Shown here one piece after another: positions 8,634 to 15,723 of a DNA stretch of 64,000 bases; positions within the stretch are counted from its first letter, which is position 1; each line of letters begins with the position of its first letter. The position numbers were made by a program, and so were the translations under genes. The DNA comes from Paractinoplanes deccanensis (lineage in GTDB: Bacteria > Actinomycetota > Actinomycetes > Mycobacteriales > Micromonosporaceae), in contig NZ_BOMI01000003.1 in NCBI RefSeq assembly GCF_016862115.1, positions 86,625 to 150,624 on the forward strand, written 5' to 3'. The notes beneath the pieces are model-generated. The model ran no database searches. It was given only the letters and a program-made list of their open reading frames with translations, and was not told where the DNA came from.

Positions 8634-9536
8634 ATGACGCTGCATCTGGAGCCCCTGACCCCCGACGATCTCGACCGGCGTCTCCCCTCGATGATCAGGG
8701 CTTTCGCCGAGGCCCTCGCCGGCAACCACGGCTTCACCCCGGACGAGGCCGTCCGCGAGTCGGAGCGGCAGACCCGCGAGCTGCTGCCCGGCGGCGTCGC
8801 GACCGACGGCCAGCTGCTGTGCAAGGGCGTGGTGGACGGCGCGGAGGTCGGCTTCATCTGGATCTCGCTGCCCGGCACCACGTTCCGCACCATGGCGTGG
8901 ATCTCCGAGATCGAGGTGGCCGAGGAGCACCGCTCGCGCGGGTACGGCACCGCGATGCTGCGCGCCGGCGAGGCCACCCTGACCGCCCGCGGCGTGCGCC
9001 GGGTCGGCCTGCACGTCTTCGGCCACAACACCGGCGCGCGCCGCCTCTACCGCCGGCTCGGCTATCGGATGCTCACCCAGGTGCGGGCCCGCGCCGCGGC
9101 GCCCGGCACCGGCCCGGTCACGCTCGTGCCGATGACGCCCGAGGAGCACGGGCGGCGCCTCGGCGAGCTTCTCGCCACCGACCCGATGGTGCTCGTTCGC
9201 GAGCAGCCCGAACGCGCGCGGTCCCGGGCCGAGGAGATCGGCGCCGACGGCCTGCGCACCGCGATCGCCGAGGGCCGCCCGGTGGGCTGGTGCTGGATCA
9301 CCAAGCCGTCGCTCGCCCGGCCCGGCGTCGGCACCCTGCTCTATCTGGCGGTCGACGAGCCGTACCGGCGCCGGGGTCTCGGCCGGGCGATCCTGGCCGC
9401 CGCCGAGGACGAGGTCGCCCGGCACGGCGTACCGCAGATCGGTCTGCTCGTCTCGGCCTCGAGCCACGGCGCCGAGCGGTTCGCCGACCGGCTGGGCCTG
9501 CCCGTGATCTCCGAGCAGCTCGTCAAGGACCTCTGA
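8634..9536 (+). CDS. Tandem GNAT N-acetyltransferase (two GNAT domains)
   Basis: A 300-residue protein with two GNAT acetyltransferase modules. The first has the acetyl-CoA loop EEHRSRGYGTAML and the tail motif NTGARRLYRRLGY; the second has VDEPYRRRGLGRAIL. Each half is about 150 residues. Substrate unknown; two-domain GNATs of this kind in actinomycetes include mycothiol synthase, but nothing here supports that function. Its TGA directly abuts the stop of the convergent DUF6766 gene (TGATCA at 9534-9539), leaving no space for a separate terminator. Confidence 0.85.
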   Translation: MTLHLEPLTPDDLDRRLPSMIRAFAEALAGNHGFTPDEAVRESERQTRELLPGGVATDGQLLCKGVVDGAEVGFIWISLPGTTFRTMAWISEIEVAEEHRSRGYGTAMLRAGEATLTARGVRRVGLHVFGHNTGARRLYRRLGYRMLTQVRARAAAPGTGPVTLVPMTPEEHGRRLGELLATDPMVLVREQPERARSRAEEIGADGLRTAIAEGRPVGWCWITKPSLARPGVGTLLYLAVDEPYRRRGLGRAILAAAEDEVARHGVPQIGLLVSASSHGAERFADRLGLPVISEQLVKDL

Positions 9537-10211
9537 TCAGCCCTCGACGCCGGTCGCGTCGTGTGCGGAGCCGACCGGCTTGGACTGCGAGGAGCCGCGC
9601 TGGCGCAGGAAGATCGCGAGGATGGCCATCGAGGCCACCGCGAGCAACTCCGACTGCCAGTTCTGCAGCGTCCGGTTCCAGAAGTCGGCCTCGAGCAGGT
9701 ACTGGCTCCAGGAGACGGGATCCTGGCGCTCGCTGAGCTGCTCCTCGTTGAAGGCGGCCACGCCGGCGATCGACTGGGCCAGCCACGAGCCCACGAAGAT
9801 CAGGCCCATCACCAGGCCGAGCGAGTTCGAGAAGAGCGCCGTGCGCCAGCCGCCCACGCGCGCCCACTTCGGCGACTTGTCGTCGGCGAAGCGGCCGACC
9901 TTCTGCTCCTCGTCGGTCTCGCGGCCCGGCTTGTCGAGCGACTTCGACTCGGGCGAGCCCTTTTGCAGCAGCCAGACCGTGAGCAGGATGAAGAGGAAGA
10001 ACTGGAGATATTCGGACTGCCAGTTCTCCGCCACGTCGACGCCGAAGCTGGCCGAGGTGACGTAGCGCCAGAACGAGATGTCCGGCAGGCCCGTGGCGCG
10101 CTGGGCGTCGTTGAACTGGGCCAGCCCGGCGAAGGCCTGGAGCACGAGCACGATGAGGAAGAGCAGGCCGAAGACGAGCCCTATGCCGTTCTCGCGGAGG
10201 AACTTCCTCAC
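9537..10211 (-). CDS. DUF6766-like membrane protein with internal duplication
   Basis: A 224-residue protein with four predicted membrane helices in two similar halves. Each half has a helix pair separated by a soluble loop and ends with a similar segment (NWQSEYLQFF...LLQKGSPESK against NWQSELLAVA...LRQRGSSQSK), so it is an internal duplication of about 110 residues. It resembles the DUF6766 family of unknown function. GTG at 10211 overlaps the stop of the 27-codon gene upstream (GTGA), giving translational coupling. Last gene of the operon that starts at 11470. Confidence 0.75.
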   Translation of the reverse strand: MRKFLRENGIGLVFGLLFLIVLVLQAFAGLAQFNDAQRATGLPDISFWRYVTSASFGVDVAENWQSEYLQFFLFILLTVWLLQKGSPESKSLDKPGRETDEEQKVGRFADDKSPKWARVGGWRTALFSNSLGLVMGLIFVGSWLAQSIAGVAAFNEEQLSERQDPVSWSQYLLEADFWNRTLQNWQSELLAVASMAILAIFLRQRGSSQSKPVGSAHDATGVEG

Positions 10212-10291
10212 CGGTGCAGCACCCCCAGAGTGATGAAGTACGCGAGGCCGGCGCCGACCACGAGCAGCAGCAGTACGAAGAGCGCGCGCAC
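10208..10291 (-). CDS. 27-residue single-helix membrane protein
   Basis: A tiny gene: a basic start (VRALF), one hydrophobic helix (LLLLVVGAGLAYFITLGVL) and a His-Arg end. GTG at 10291 has GGAGGGGG 6 nt upstream, lies 1 nt after the stop of the lipoprotein gene, and its TGA overlaps the next gene's GTG. This precise fit between two coupled genes argues that it is translated. It is too short to assign to a family; a regulatory or accessory partner of the DUF6766 membrane protein is a reasonable guess. Confidence 0.6.
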   Translation of the reverse strand: MRALFVLLLLVVGAGLAYFITLGVLHR

Positions 10292-10292
10292 G

Positions 10293-10691
10293 TCAGTCCC
10301 CCTCCACCGAGCAGTCGTACGGCCGGGAGGCCTGCGGCGTGCAGCCCGCGGCCACCACGCGCCAGCCCTCCGGGAAGGCGGCCAGGAAGACGGTGTCATC
10401 GGTGAGCTTGACCTGGGCCCACTGCCCGTAGACGGAGGTCTCGACGACAGTGCCGGGCCGCGGCAGGTCCTTGCCCAGAATGGCCTCGGGGCACGGCTGG
10501 TCCTCGGCGACCGTCTTGACCGTGCCGGGGGCGAGGATGGCGCAGGCGGCGTCGCCGTCACCCGCGTCGACCGCGGTCAGCAGGCGTGTGGCCACACTCG
10601 CGGCCGCGTCCTCCCGGCTGCCCACCGTCGCGCAGCCGGCGGGCGCGAGCAGGGCCGCGCCCAGGATCAGCGTTATGGATCGACGATGCAC
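10293..10691 (-). CDS. Small secreted lipoprotein, unknown function
   Basis: About 132 residues: basic start, hydrophobic stretch and the lipobox LLAPAGC, then a compact domain with four further cysteines that could form disulfides outside the cell. It has the helical N-terminal pattern (ATRLLTAVDAGDGDAACAIL) seen in actinobacterial export proteins of unknown role. GTG at 10691 is preferred because it starts directly at the signal peptide; TTG at 10709 is possible. Neither has a strong Shine-Dalgarno sequence. It is followed by the coupled 27-codon gene. Confidence 0.7.
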   Translation of the reverse strand: MHRRSITLILGAALLAPAGCATVGSREDAAASVATRLLTAVDAGDGDAACAILAPGTVKTVAEDQPCPEAILGKDLPRPGTVVETSVYGQWAQVKLTDDTVFLAAFPEGWRVVAAGCTPQASRPYDCSVEGD

Positions 10692-10720
10692 GCGGCCAGC
10701 ATGCCCCAAATCGCCGGCGG

Positions 10721-11470
10721 CTAAGCATGATCGAGCCGCGACGACCCCCGGTCGGGTAGCGCGGCCGCCCGCTCGCAGTCGCGCAGGGCGTGCTCGGCCC
10801 AGCCGACGCGCTGGGCGCTCAGCCCGGCCATGCGGGCCTGGTGGACCGCCTCGCGCAGCAGCCGCAGCGCCTCGGGCAGGTTGCCGGCGGCCAGCTCGGC
10901 CTCGCCCAGCGCCAGGGTGCCGGTCGCCACCCGGCGCGGATCGCCGTACCGCTCCCGCAGGACCTGGGACATGCGCAGGTGGCGCAGGCCCTGCTCGGTG
11001 TCGCCGGAGACGAAGACGTGGAAGAAGCCGATGTGGCGGTGGACCTCGGAGCGGACCATCTCGTCGGCGTAGCGCTCGGCCAGGGTCAGCGCCTCGGTGT
11101 AGAACGGCATCGCCGTGGCCCAGTCGCCGCGCAGCACCTGGTGGACCAGGCCGAGGCCGAAGAGCGACTCGGCCGCGCCGGCGGGATCGTCCACCTCGCG
11201 CTGGATCAGCAGGGCCTCGGCGAACAGCCGCTGCTCGGCGGCCCAGTCGGCGCGGGTGAGGTCGCCGGTGATCGCGGCGAAGTGCGCGAGCATGCCGAGC
11301 CGGGTGAGGGCGGTGGCCTCCTCGGCGCGCTTGCGCTCGGCGCGGGCCCGGTCGCGGGCGGCCTCGAGCATGTGGCGCGCGGGCAGGAAGTCGCCGGTCC
11401 GGAAGGCGGCCTCGAGCATGGCCTCGTTTCCGGCGGCGAGCAGCGCCCCGGCGGTGGGTTCGCTCCCCAT
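10721..11470 (-). CDS. Tetratricopeptide-repeat protein
   Basis: About 249 residues, almost all helical, with degenerate TPR units (for example AESLFGLGLVHQVLRGDWATAMPFY and GTLALGEAELAAGNLPEALRLLREA). No enzymatic or DNA-binding domain is visible; such proteins are usually protein-interaction scaffolds, often the C-terminal part of transcriptional regulators. The start is ATG at 11470; the longer open frame to 12658 is antisense-like reading through the LacI gene and is rejected. It is the probable first gene of the four-gene operon ending at 9537. Confidence 0.75.
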   Translation of the reverse strand: MGSEPTAGALLAAGNEAMLEAAFRTGDFLPARHMLEAARDRARAERKRAEEATALTRLGMLAHFAAITGDLTRADWAAEQRLFAEALLIQREVDDPAGAAESLFGLGLVHQVLRGDWATAMPFYTEALTLAERYADEMVRSEVHRHIGFFHVFVSGDTEQGLRHLRMSQVLRERYGDPRRVATGTLALGEAELAAGNLPEALRLLREAVHQARMAGLSAQRVGWAEHALRDCERAAALPDRGSSRLDHA

Positions 11471-11505
11471 GGGACGGTACGTTACCGCTCGGGAACGCTC
11501 TGTGG

Positions 11506-12531
11506 TTACCCGCTGTCTCGTACGACCAGAGTGGGCTGAAAAGTGACCGATCGCGGCAATCGTCCCGGCGTGGCGATGTGCGCGAGCAGCACCTCGGCCA
11601 TCTCGGCGGCCATCTCCTCGACCGGCTGCCGCACGGTGGTGAGCAGCGGCCGGCAGTCGAGCGCCGCGCTGCTGTCGTCGAAGCCGACCACCGCCACGTC
11701 CTCGGGCACCCGGCGCCCCAGGTCCTGGATGGCGCGCAGCGCGCCCTCGGCCATCAGGTCGCTCGCCACGAAGAGCCCGTCGATGTCGGGGTGGTCCGCG
11801 AGGAGCCGCCGGGCCGCCGCCTCGCCGCCGGCCCGGGTGAAGTCGCCCTCGATGGACGGCACGTCCCTGCCGGACAGGAAGGCCCGGAAGCCCTCGAGCC
11901 GGTCGAGTCCCGAGGGGATGTCGAGCGGCCCGCTGATCGTGGCCAGCCTCGTGCGGCCCAGCGACAGCAGCCGGTCGGCGGCCAGCCGCGCGCCGAGCCG
12001 CTGGTCGACGTCGACGTAGCTGACCGCGATCGGCGACGTGGGCCGCGCCGAGACCACCGCCGGGATGCCGAGCTCGTGCACCTGGCGCGGCAGCGTGTCC
12101 TGCTCGTGGCTGCTGATCAGCAGGACGCCGTCGACGTGGCCCTGCCGCAGGTAGCGGATCACCTGGTGATGGTCGGTCGAGTCGGTCGGGATGACGACGA
12201 GGTGGATGTCGTGCGGGCGCAGCGCGCCGGTCGCGCCCGCGGTGACCCGGCCGAAGTACGGGTCGGTGAAGATGCGGTTGAGGAACGAGTGGTTGTCCGG
12301 CCGGTCCGGCTCGCTGATCACCAGCGCCACCGAGTTGGAGCGGCGGGTGACCAGGCTGCGGGCGGCGACGTTGGGCACGTAGCCGGTCTCGGCGATGGCC
12401 CGCTGCACCACTTCCCGGATCTTGGCGTCGACGCTGGTCGCACCGTTGATCACCCGGGACACCGTGGCCCGGGAGACGCCCGCCGCCTCGGCGACCTGAT
12501 CCATTGTCGGATGGCGGGGCCGGGGTGTCAT
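11506..12531 (-). CDS. LacI-family transcriptional regulator
   Basis: A 341-residue repressor. The N-terminal HTH (MDQVAEAAGVSRATVSRVING) has the LacI hinge after it, and the periplasmic-binding-protein-like sensor domain occupies residues 60-335 (VDGVLLISSHEQ, VVGFDDSSAAL). It lies directly downstream of the GH16 and DUF1996 genes on the same strand, and that operon's promoter is flanked by two AGCGCTTTC-containing operators, so it probably represses the glucan-degrading genes until a sugar binds. ATG at 12531 is 7 nt after a TATAAC box, suggesting its own leaderless transcript. Confidence 0.92.
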   Translation of the reverse strand: MTPRPRHPTMDQVAEAAGVSRATVSRVINGATSVDAKIREVVQRAIAETGYVPNVAARSLVTRRSNSVALVISEPDRPDNHSFLNRIFTDPYFGRVTAGATGALRPHDIHLVVIPTDSTDHHQVIRYLRQGHVDGVLLISSHEQDTLPRQVHELGIPAVVSARPTSPIAVSYVDVDQRLGARLAADRLLSLGRTRLATISGPLDIPSGLDRLEGFRAFLSGRDVPSIEGDFTRAGGEAAARRLLADHPDIDGLFVASDLMAEGALRAIQDLGRRVPEDVAVVGFDDSSAALDCRPLLTTVRQPVEEMAAEMAEVLLAHIATPGRLPRSVTFQPTLVVRDSG

Positions 12532-12538
12532 GCGGTTC

Positions 12539-12544
12539 GTTATA
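12539..12544 (-). promoter_or_regulatory. Leaderless -10 box of the LacI regulator
   Basis: TATAAC on the minus strand, 7 nt before ATG 12531, within the 8-bp palindrome GTTATAAC (12539-12546). No Shine-Dalgarno sequence precedes the start, as expected for a leaderless mRNA. No clear -35 was found. Confidence 0.5.
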
Positions 12545-12560
12545 ACACCCCGGCCCATCG

Positions 12561-13808
12561 TCACGGACGCCCGTCGGTGCCGCACTTGACGATGACGCGG
12601 ATGCAGTCGTTGACCCGCCTGGCCAGCTCGTCCACCGGCCACGCGTTGAAGAAGTCACCGTGCATCGTGTAGCCCCGGCCGGAGGCGAGCCGGAAGTTCG
12701 CCGGGTTGCCGTTGACCGGGTAGCGCATCACCTGGCGCAGCTTCGGCACGACCACCGGGTGGCTGGCCGGGCAGGCGTTGTTCACCGGGTACGCCATGTG
12801 GCTCTTGTGATCCGGCGAGTCCAGGTTCACCCCGTCCCAGCAGTGCGGGAAGTCCAGGTAGGACTCCAGCATCGTGCCGGCCGGGCAGGTGACGAAGTCG
12901 GGCGAGGAGCCCACCTCACCGGCGTGCAGGCACGACCAGCGCGAGATGGTGTTGTCCGCCGGCCCGGTCGCCTTGGCGTTGCCGGCCACGATCCGCAACC
13001 CCAGCGGGAACGGCTGGGTCTGCGCGATCAGATCGTCCCGGACGCCCTCGCCCAGGTAGTAGAAGATGCCCGTGGTCGGCTCCACCGGGGTGTCGCCGTT
13101 GTAGAACGTCGGGATCCAGTACGACGACTTGTCGATCGACGGGTTGCAGTTGCTGTTCGCGTTGAGCAGGTCCTGCGTGGTCGTCGACGCGTTCGTCACC
13201 TCGCTGCCGAAGAAGCTGTGCATGTGCGAGGCGCCGGGCATGTTGGGGAAGATGATCGGGTCGTCCGGCAGCCGGTGGCTGAACGGGCAGTCGGCGAGGA
13301 ACTCCGCCACCCGGACGGCGCCCGGCGGGATGGTCGGCGTGGTGGTGCCGCCACCGCTTCCGTACACCTGGAACTCGGTCAGGGAAACGCCCCACTGCGT
13401 GGCGCGGGCCGTCGTCTCCAGCCGCACGTACCGGCCGCTGCCGGTGACGGTCAGCGCCTGCCGGCCGCCCGTGCCGGCGCTCGTGCTGTACAGCGTGGTC
13501 CAGGTCGAGCCGTTAGCCGACGCCTTGACGCTGAAGGCGCGGGCGTACGCGGCCTCCCAGGTGAGCACGACCGAGGAGATCGTGGCGGTGGCGCCCAGGT
13601 CGACCTGCAGCCACTGGGGGTCGCTGAAGGCGCTGGACCACCGGGTGCCGAGATTGCCGTCGACCGCGTTGGACGCCGGGAAGGCGGCCGACTCGGTCGA
13701 CGAGGCGGTGACCGGCTTGCCCTGCGAGATCACGGAGTCGGCGGCGCTCGCGCCGGCGGGAACGATCAGGAGAGAGACGGCCAGAAGGGCCGCGGCTGCC
13801 CACCTCAT
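12561..13808 (-). CDS. Secreted F5/8C (CBM32-like) plus DUF1996 protein
   Basis: A 415-residue secreted protein. A signal peptide ending near ASAAD is followed by an F5/8 type C galactose-binding-like module (residues about 28-155, DGNLGTRWSSAFSDPQWLQVDLG) and a DUF1996 domain (about 170-410; HMHSFFGSE, YWIPTFYNG, CWDGVNLDSPDHKSHM). DUF1996 proteins are extracellular and common near polysaccharide-degrading enzymes; their activity is not established. ATG overlaps the GH16 stop codon (ATGA), so translation is coupled. The F5/8C module is close to those in the GH16 protein, pointing to recent module shuffling within the operon. Confidence 0.88.
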   Translation of the reverse strand: MRWAAAALLAVSLLIVPAGASAADSVISQGKPVTASSTESAAFPASNAVDGNLGTRWSSAFSDPQWLQVDLGATATISSVVLTWEAAYARAFSVKASANGSTWTTLYSTSAGTGGRQALTVTGSGRYVRLETTARATQWGVSLTEFQVYGSGGGTTTPTIPPGAVRVAEFLADCPFSHRLPDDPIIFPNMPGASHMHSFFGSEVTNASTTTQDLLNANSNCNPSIDKSSYWIPTFYNGDTPVEPTTGIFYYLGEGVRDDLIAQTQPFPLGLRIVAGNAKATGPADNTISRWSCLHAGEVGSSPDFVTCPAGTMLESYLDFPHCWDGVNLDSPDHKSHMAYPVNNACPASHPVVVPKLRQVMRYPVNGNPANFRLASGRGYTMHGDFFNAWPVDELARRVNDCIRVIVKCGTDGRP

Positions 13809-15523
13809 TGGTACACCCTCACGTAGTCGACGAGCATCCGGGACGGGAAGGGGGTGCCGGCGTCGATCGGGCCGGGGAAGTCGCCGCCGACGGCCAGGTT
13901 GAGGATCACGTAGAACGGGTGGTCGTAGATCCACGGCCCGCGCGTGTTCTCCACCGTCTCCTTGCTCGCGTAGAAGACCTGGTTGCCGTCGAGCAGGAAG
14001 CGCATGCCCTTGCTGTCCCACTCCACCGCCCAGACGTGGAAGTCCTGGGAGAGGTCGACGGTGGCGTACTTCTGGCCGTAGCCACCGGCACCGTTGTACG
14101 CCGGCGCGTGCAGCGTGGAGTAGGCCTCGCTGGTGTTGCGGCCGAGAACCTCCATGATGTCGATCTCGCCGTTGTACGGCCACGGGCGCCCGGTGAGGAA
14201 GTCGGCGCCCATCATCCAGAACGCCGGCCACAGCCCGTTGCCCTTAGGCACCTTGACCCGCGCCTCGACCCGGCCGTACTGCACGTGGAACTTGTTGCTC
14301 GTGTTCATCCGCGCCGACGTGTACTGCCGGCCCTGGTAGTCCTGCCGGCGCGCCTCGATCACGAGCTGGCCGGCGCCGTTCATCTGCGCGTTCTCGCTGT
14401 TCGGCGTGTAGTACTGGATCTCGCCGTTCTGCGGGACGCCCGGGTCGTAGGTCCACTTGGCCTGATCGGGCTTGGCGCCCGCCGCCCCGTTGAACTCGTC
14501 GGAGAAGACCAGCCGGGTCGCCGGGAAGGTGGGATCGGCGGGCCTGGCGGGCGGCGCCGTCGGGTTGCCGCCGGTGCCGTAGACGCTGAACTCCCAGAGC
14601 GAGTAGCCGTACGGGCCGCCGCGGGCGGTGCCGTAGAGCCGCACGTACCGCCCGGTGCCGGTGGCGTTGATGACGTCCTTGAGGCCGTCGCCGGTGGTGG
14701 TCGAGTAGAAGGAGGTCCAGTTCGCGTTGTCGTTGGAGACCTGGAGCTGATAGGCCCTGCCGTAGGCCGGGTCCCACTGGAGCACCACCTGGCTGATCTG
14801 CGCGGTGGCGCCGAGGTCGACCGAGATCCAGCCCGGGTCGACCCAGCCGGTGGTGGAGCTGGTGGCCCAGCGGCTCGCCGGGTCGTTGTCGAACGCCTTG
14901 TCCGGGCTGCACGGATTGCAGTTGACGTCGTTCTGCCAGCTGGAGGCCTGGGCGGGCTTGTTGTAGGAGAGCAGGCCGGTGGTGCCGGTGGGCGGCGGGG
15001 TGGTGGGGTCCGTGCCCCCGCCGCCGGAGAACACCTGGAACTCCCAGAACGAGTAGCCGTACGCCTCAAGCGCCCGCTGGGTCAGGTTGATGCGGACATA
15101 GCGGGCGGTTCCGCTGACGGTGATGCTCTGCTGGCCGCCGGCGCCGGTCGTGGTGGCGTACGCCTGGGTGTAGCTGCTGCCGTCGGCGGAGAACTGGACG
15201 GTGAAGGCCCTCGCGTAGGCGGCCTCCCAGTTGATGGCGATCCGCGAGACGCTGGTCGCCGACCCGAGGTCGACCTGCCACCACTGCGCGGCGGAGAACG
15301 CGCTGGCCCAGCGCGTGCCGGTGTTGCCGTCGACGGCCTCGGCGGCCTGATAGGCGCCGGCCGCCTCGGCGGACGACGCGGTCGCGGTCTTGCCCTGCGA
15401 GACCAGCACCTCGGCCGCGCGGGCCGGTTGCGTGGTGCCCACGAGATAGGCAGCGAACAGACCGACGAGCGCCGCCGCGAGGGCGGCGACCCGGGCCGGT
15501 CTCTCCAGGACTGGGGATGTCAT
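13805..15523 (-). CDS. Secreted GH16 beta-glucanase with two F5/8C carbohydrate-binding modules
   Basis: A 572-residue extracellular enzyme: signal peptide (about 1-37), two F5/8 type C modules (about 40-180 and 190-325) and a C-terminal GH16 domain (about 340-572). The GH16 catalytic signature EIDIME is at residues 453-458, with nucleophile and acid/base glutamates both present, so it should hydrolyse beta-1,3- or mixed beta-glucans such as laminarin. ATG at 15523 has CAGGAG 7 nt upstream. It heads the operon with the DUF1996 protein and the LacI gene downstream; regulation by the flanking operators is inferred. Confidence 0.93.
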   Translation of the reverse strand: MTSPVLERPARVAALAAALVGLFAAYLVGTTQPARAAEVLVSQGKTATASSAEAAGAYQAAEAVDGNTGTRWASAFSAAQWWQVDLGSATSVSRIAINWEAAYARAFTVQFSADGSSYTQAYATTTGAGGQQSITVSGTARYVRINLTQRALEAYGYSFWEFQVFSGGGGTDPTTPPPTGTTGLLSYNKPAQASSWQNDVNCNPCSPDKAFDNDPASRWATSSTTGWVDPGWISVDLGATAQISQVVLQWDPAYGRAYQLQVSNDNANWTSFYSTTTGDGLKDVINATGTGRYVRLYGTARGGPYGYSLWEFSVYGTGGNPTAPPARPADPTFPATRLVFSDEFNGAAGAKPDQAKWTYDPGVPQNGEIQYYTPNSENAQMNGAGQLVIEARRQDYQGRQYTSARMNTSNKFHVQYGRVEARVKVPKGNGLWPAFWMMGADFLTGRPWPYNGEIDIMEVLGRNTSEAYSTLHAPAYNGAGGYGQKYATVDLSQDFHVWAVEWDSKGMRFLLDGNQVFYASKETVENTRGPWIYDHPFYVILNLAVGGDFPGPIDAGTPFPSRMLVDYVRVYQ

Positions 15524-15583
15524 GGGGCGACTCCTGGGATATGGGGGATGTGTCCGAGCGGTTTCCGGCTGGGGACCACCGTG

Positions 15584-15597
15584 TGAAAGCGCTCTTC
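15584..15597. promoter_or_regulatory. Putative LacI-type operator 1 (at the GH16 transcription start)
   Basis: TGAAAGCGCTCTTC; read on the minus strand it contains AGCGCTTTC around the palindromic core AGCGCT. It lies just downstream of the proposed -10 box, where a bound repressor would block initiation. Confidence 0.55.
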
Positions 15598-15605
15598 GTG
15601 CCGCC

Positions 15606-15635
15606 ACTCTGAACCGGCGTTTCAATGCCTGTCAA
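15606..15635 (-). promoter_or_regulatory. Putative GH16 operon promoter
   Basis: A perfect -35 TTGACA (15635-15630) and a weak -10 CAGAGT (15611-15606) with an 18-bp spacer, read on the minus strand. The predicted start near 15599 lies inside operator 1. Confidence 0.5.
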
Positions 15636-15650
15636 TGCCGGGTAGCGGCT

Positions 15651-15666
15651 CGGGAAGCGCTTTCTG
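15651..15666. promoter_or_regulatory. Putative LacI-type operator 2 (upstream of -35)
   Basis: CGGGAAGCGCTTTCTG with the 8-bp palindrome AAGCGCTT. It shares the 9-mer AGCGCTTTC with operator 1; the two cores are 68 bp apart and flank the promoter, as in looping or cooperative LacI-family repression. Confidence 0.55.
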
Positions 15667-15723
15667 ATCTTCACGCCCTCCATCGCCCCAGGTAAGCCCC
15701 ACGATGACCCGGCGGTTCCGGAA

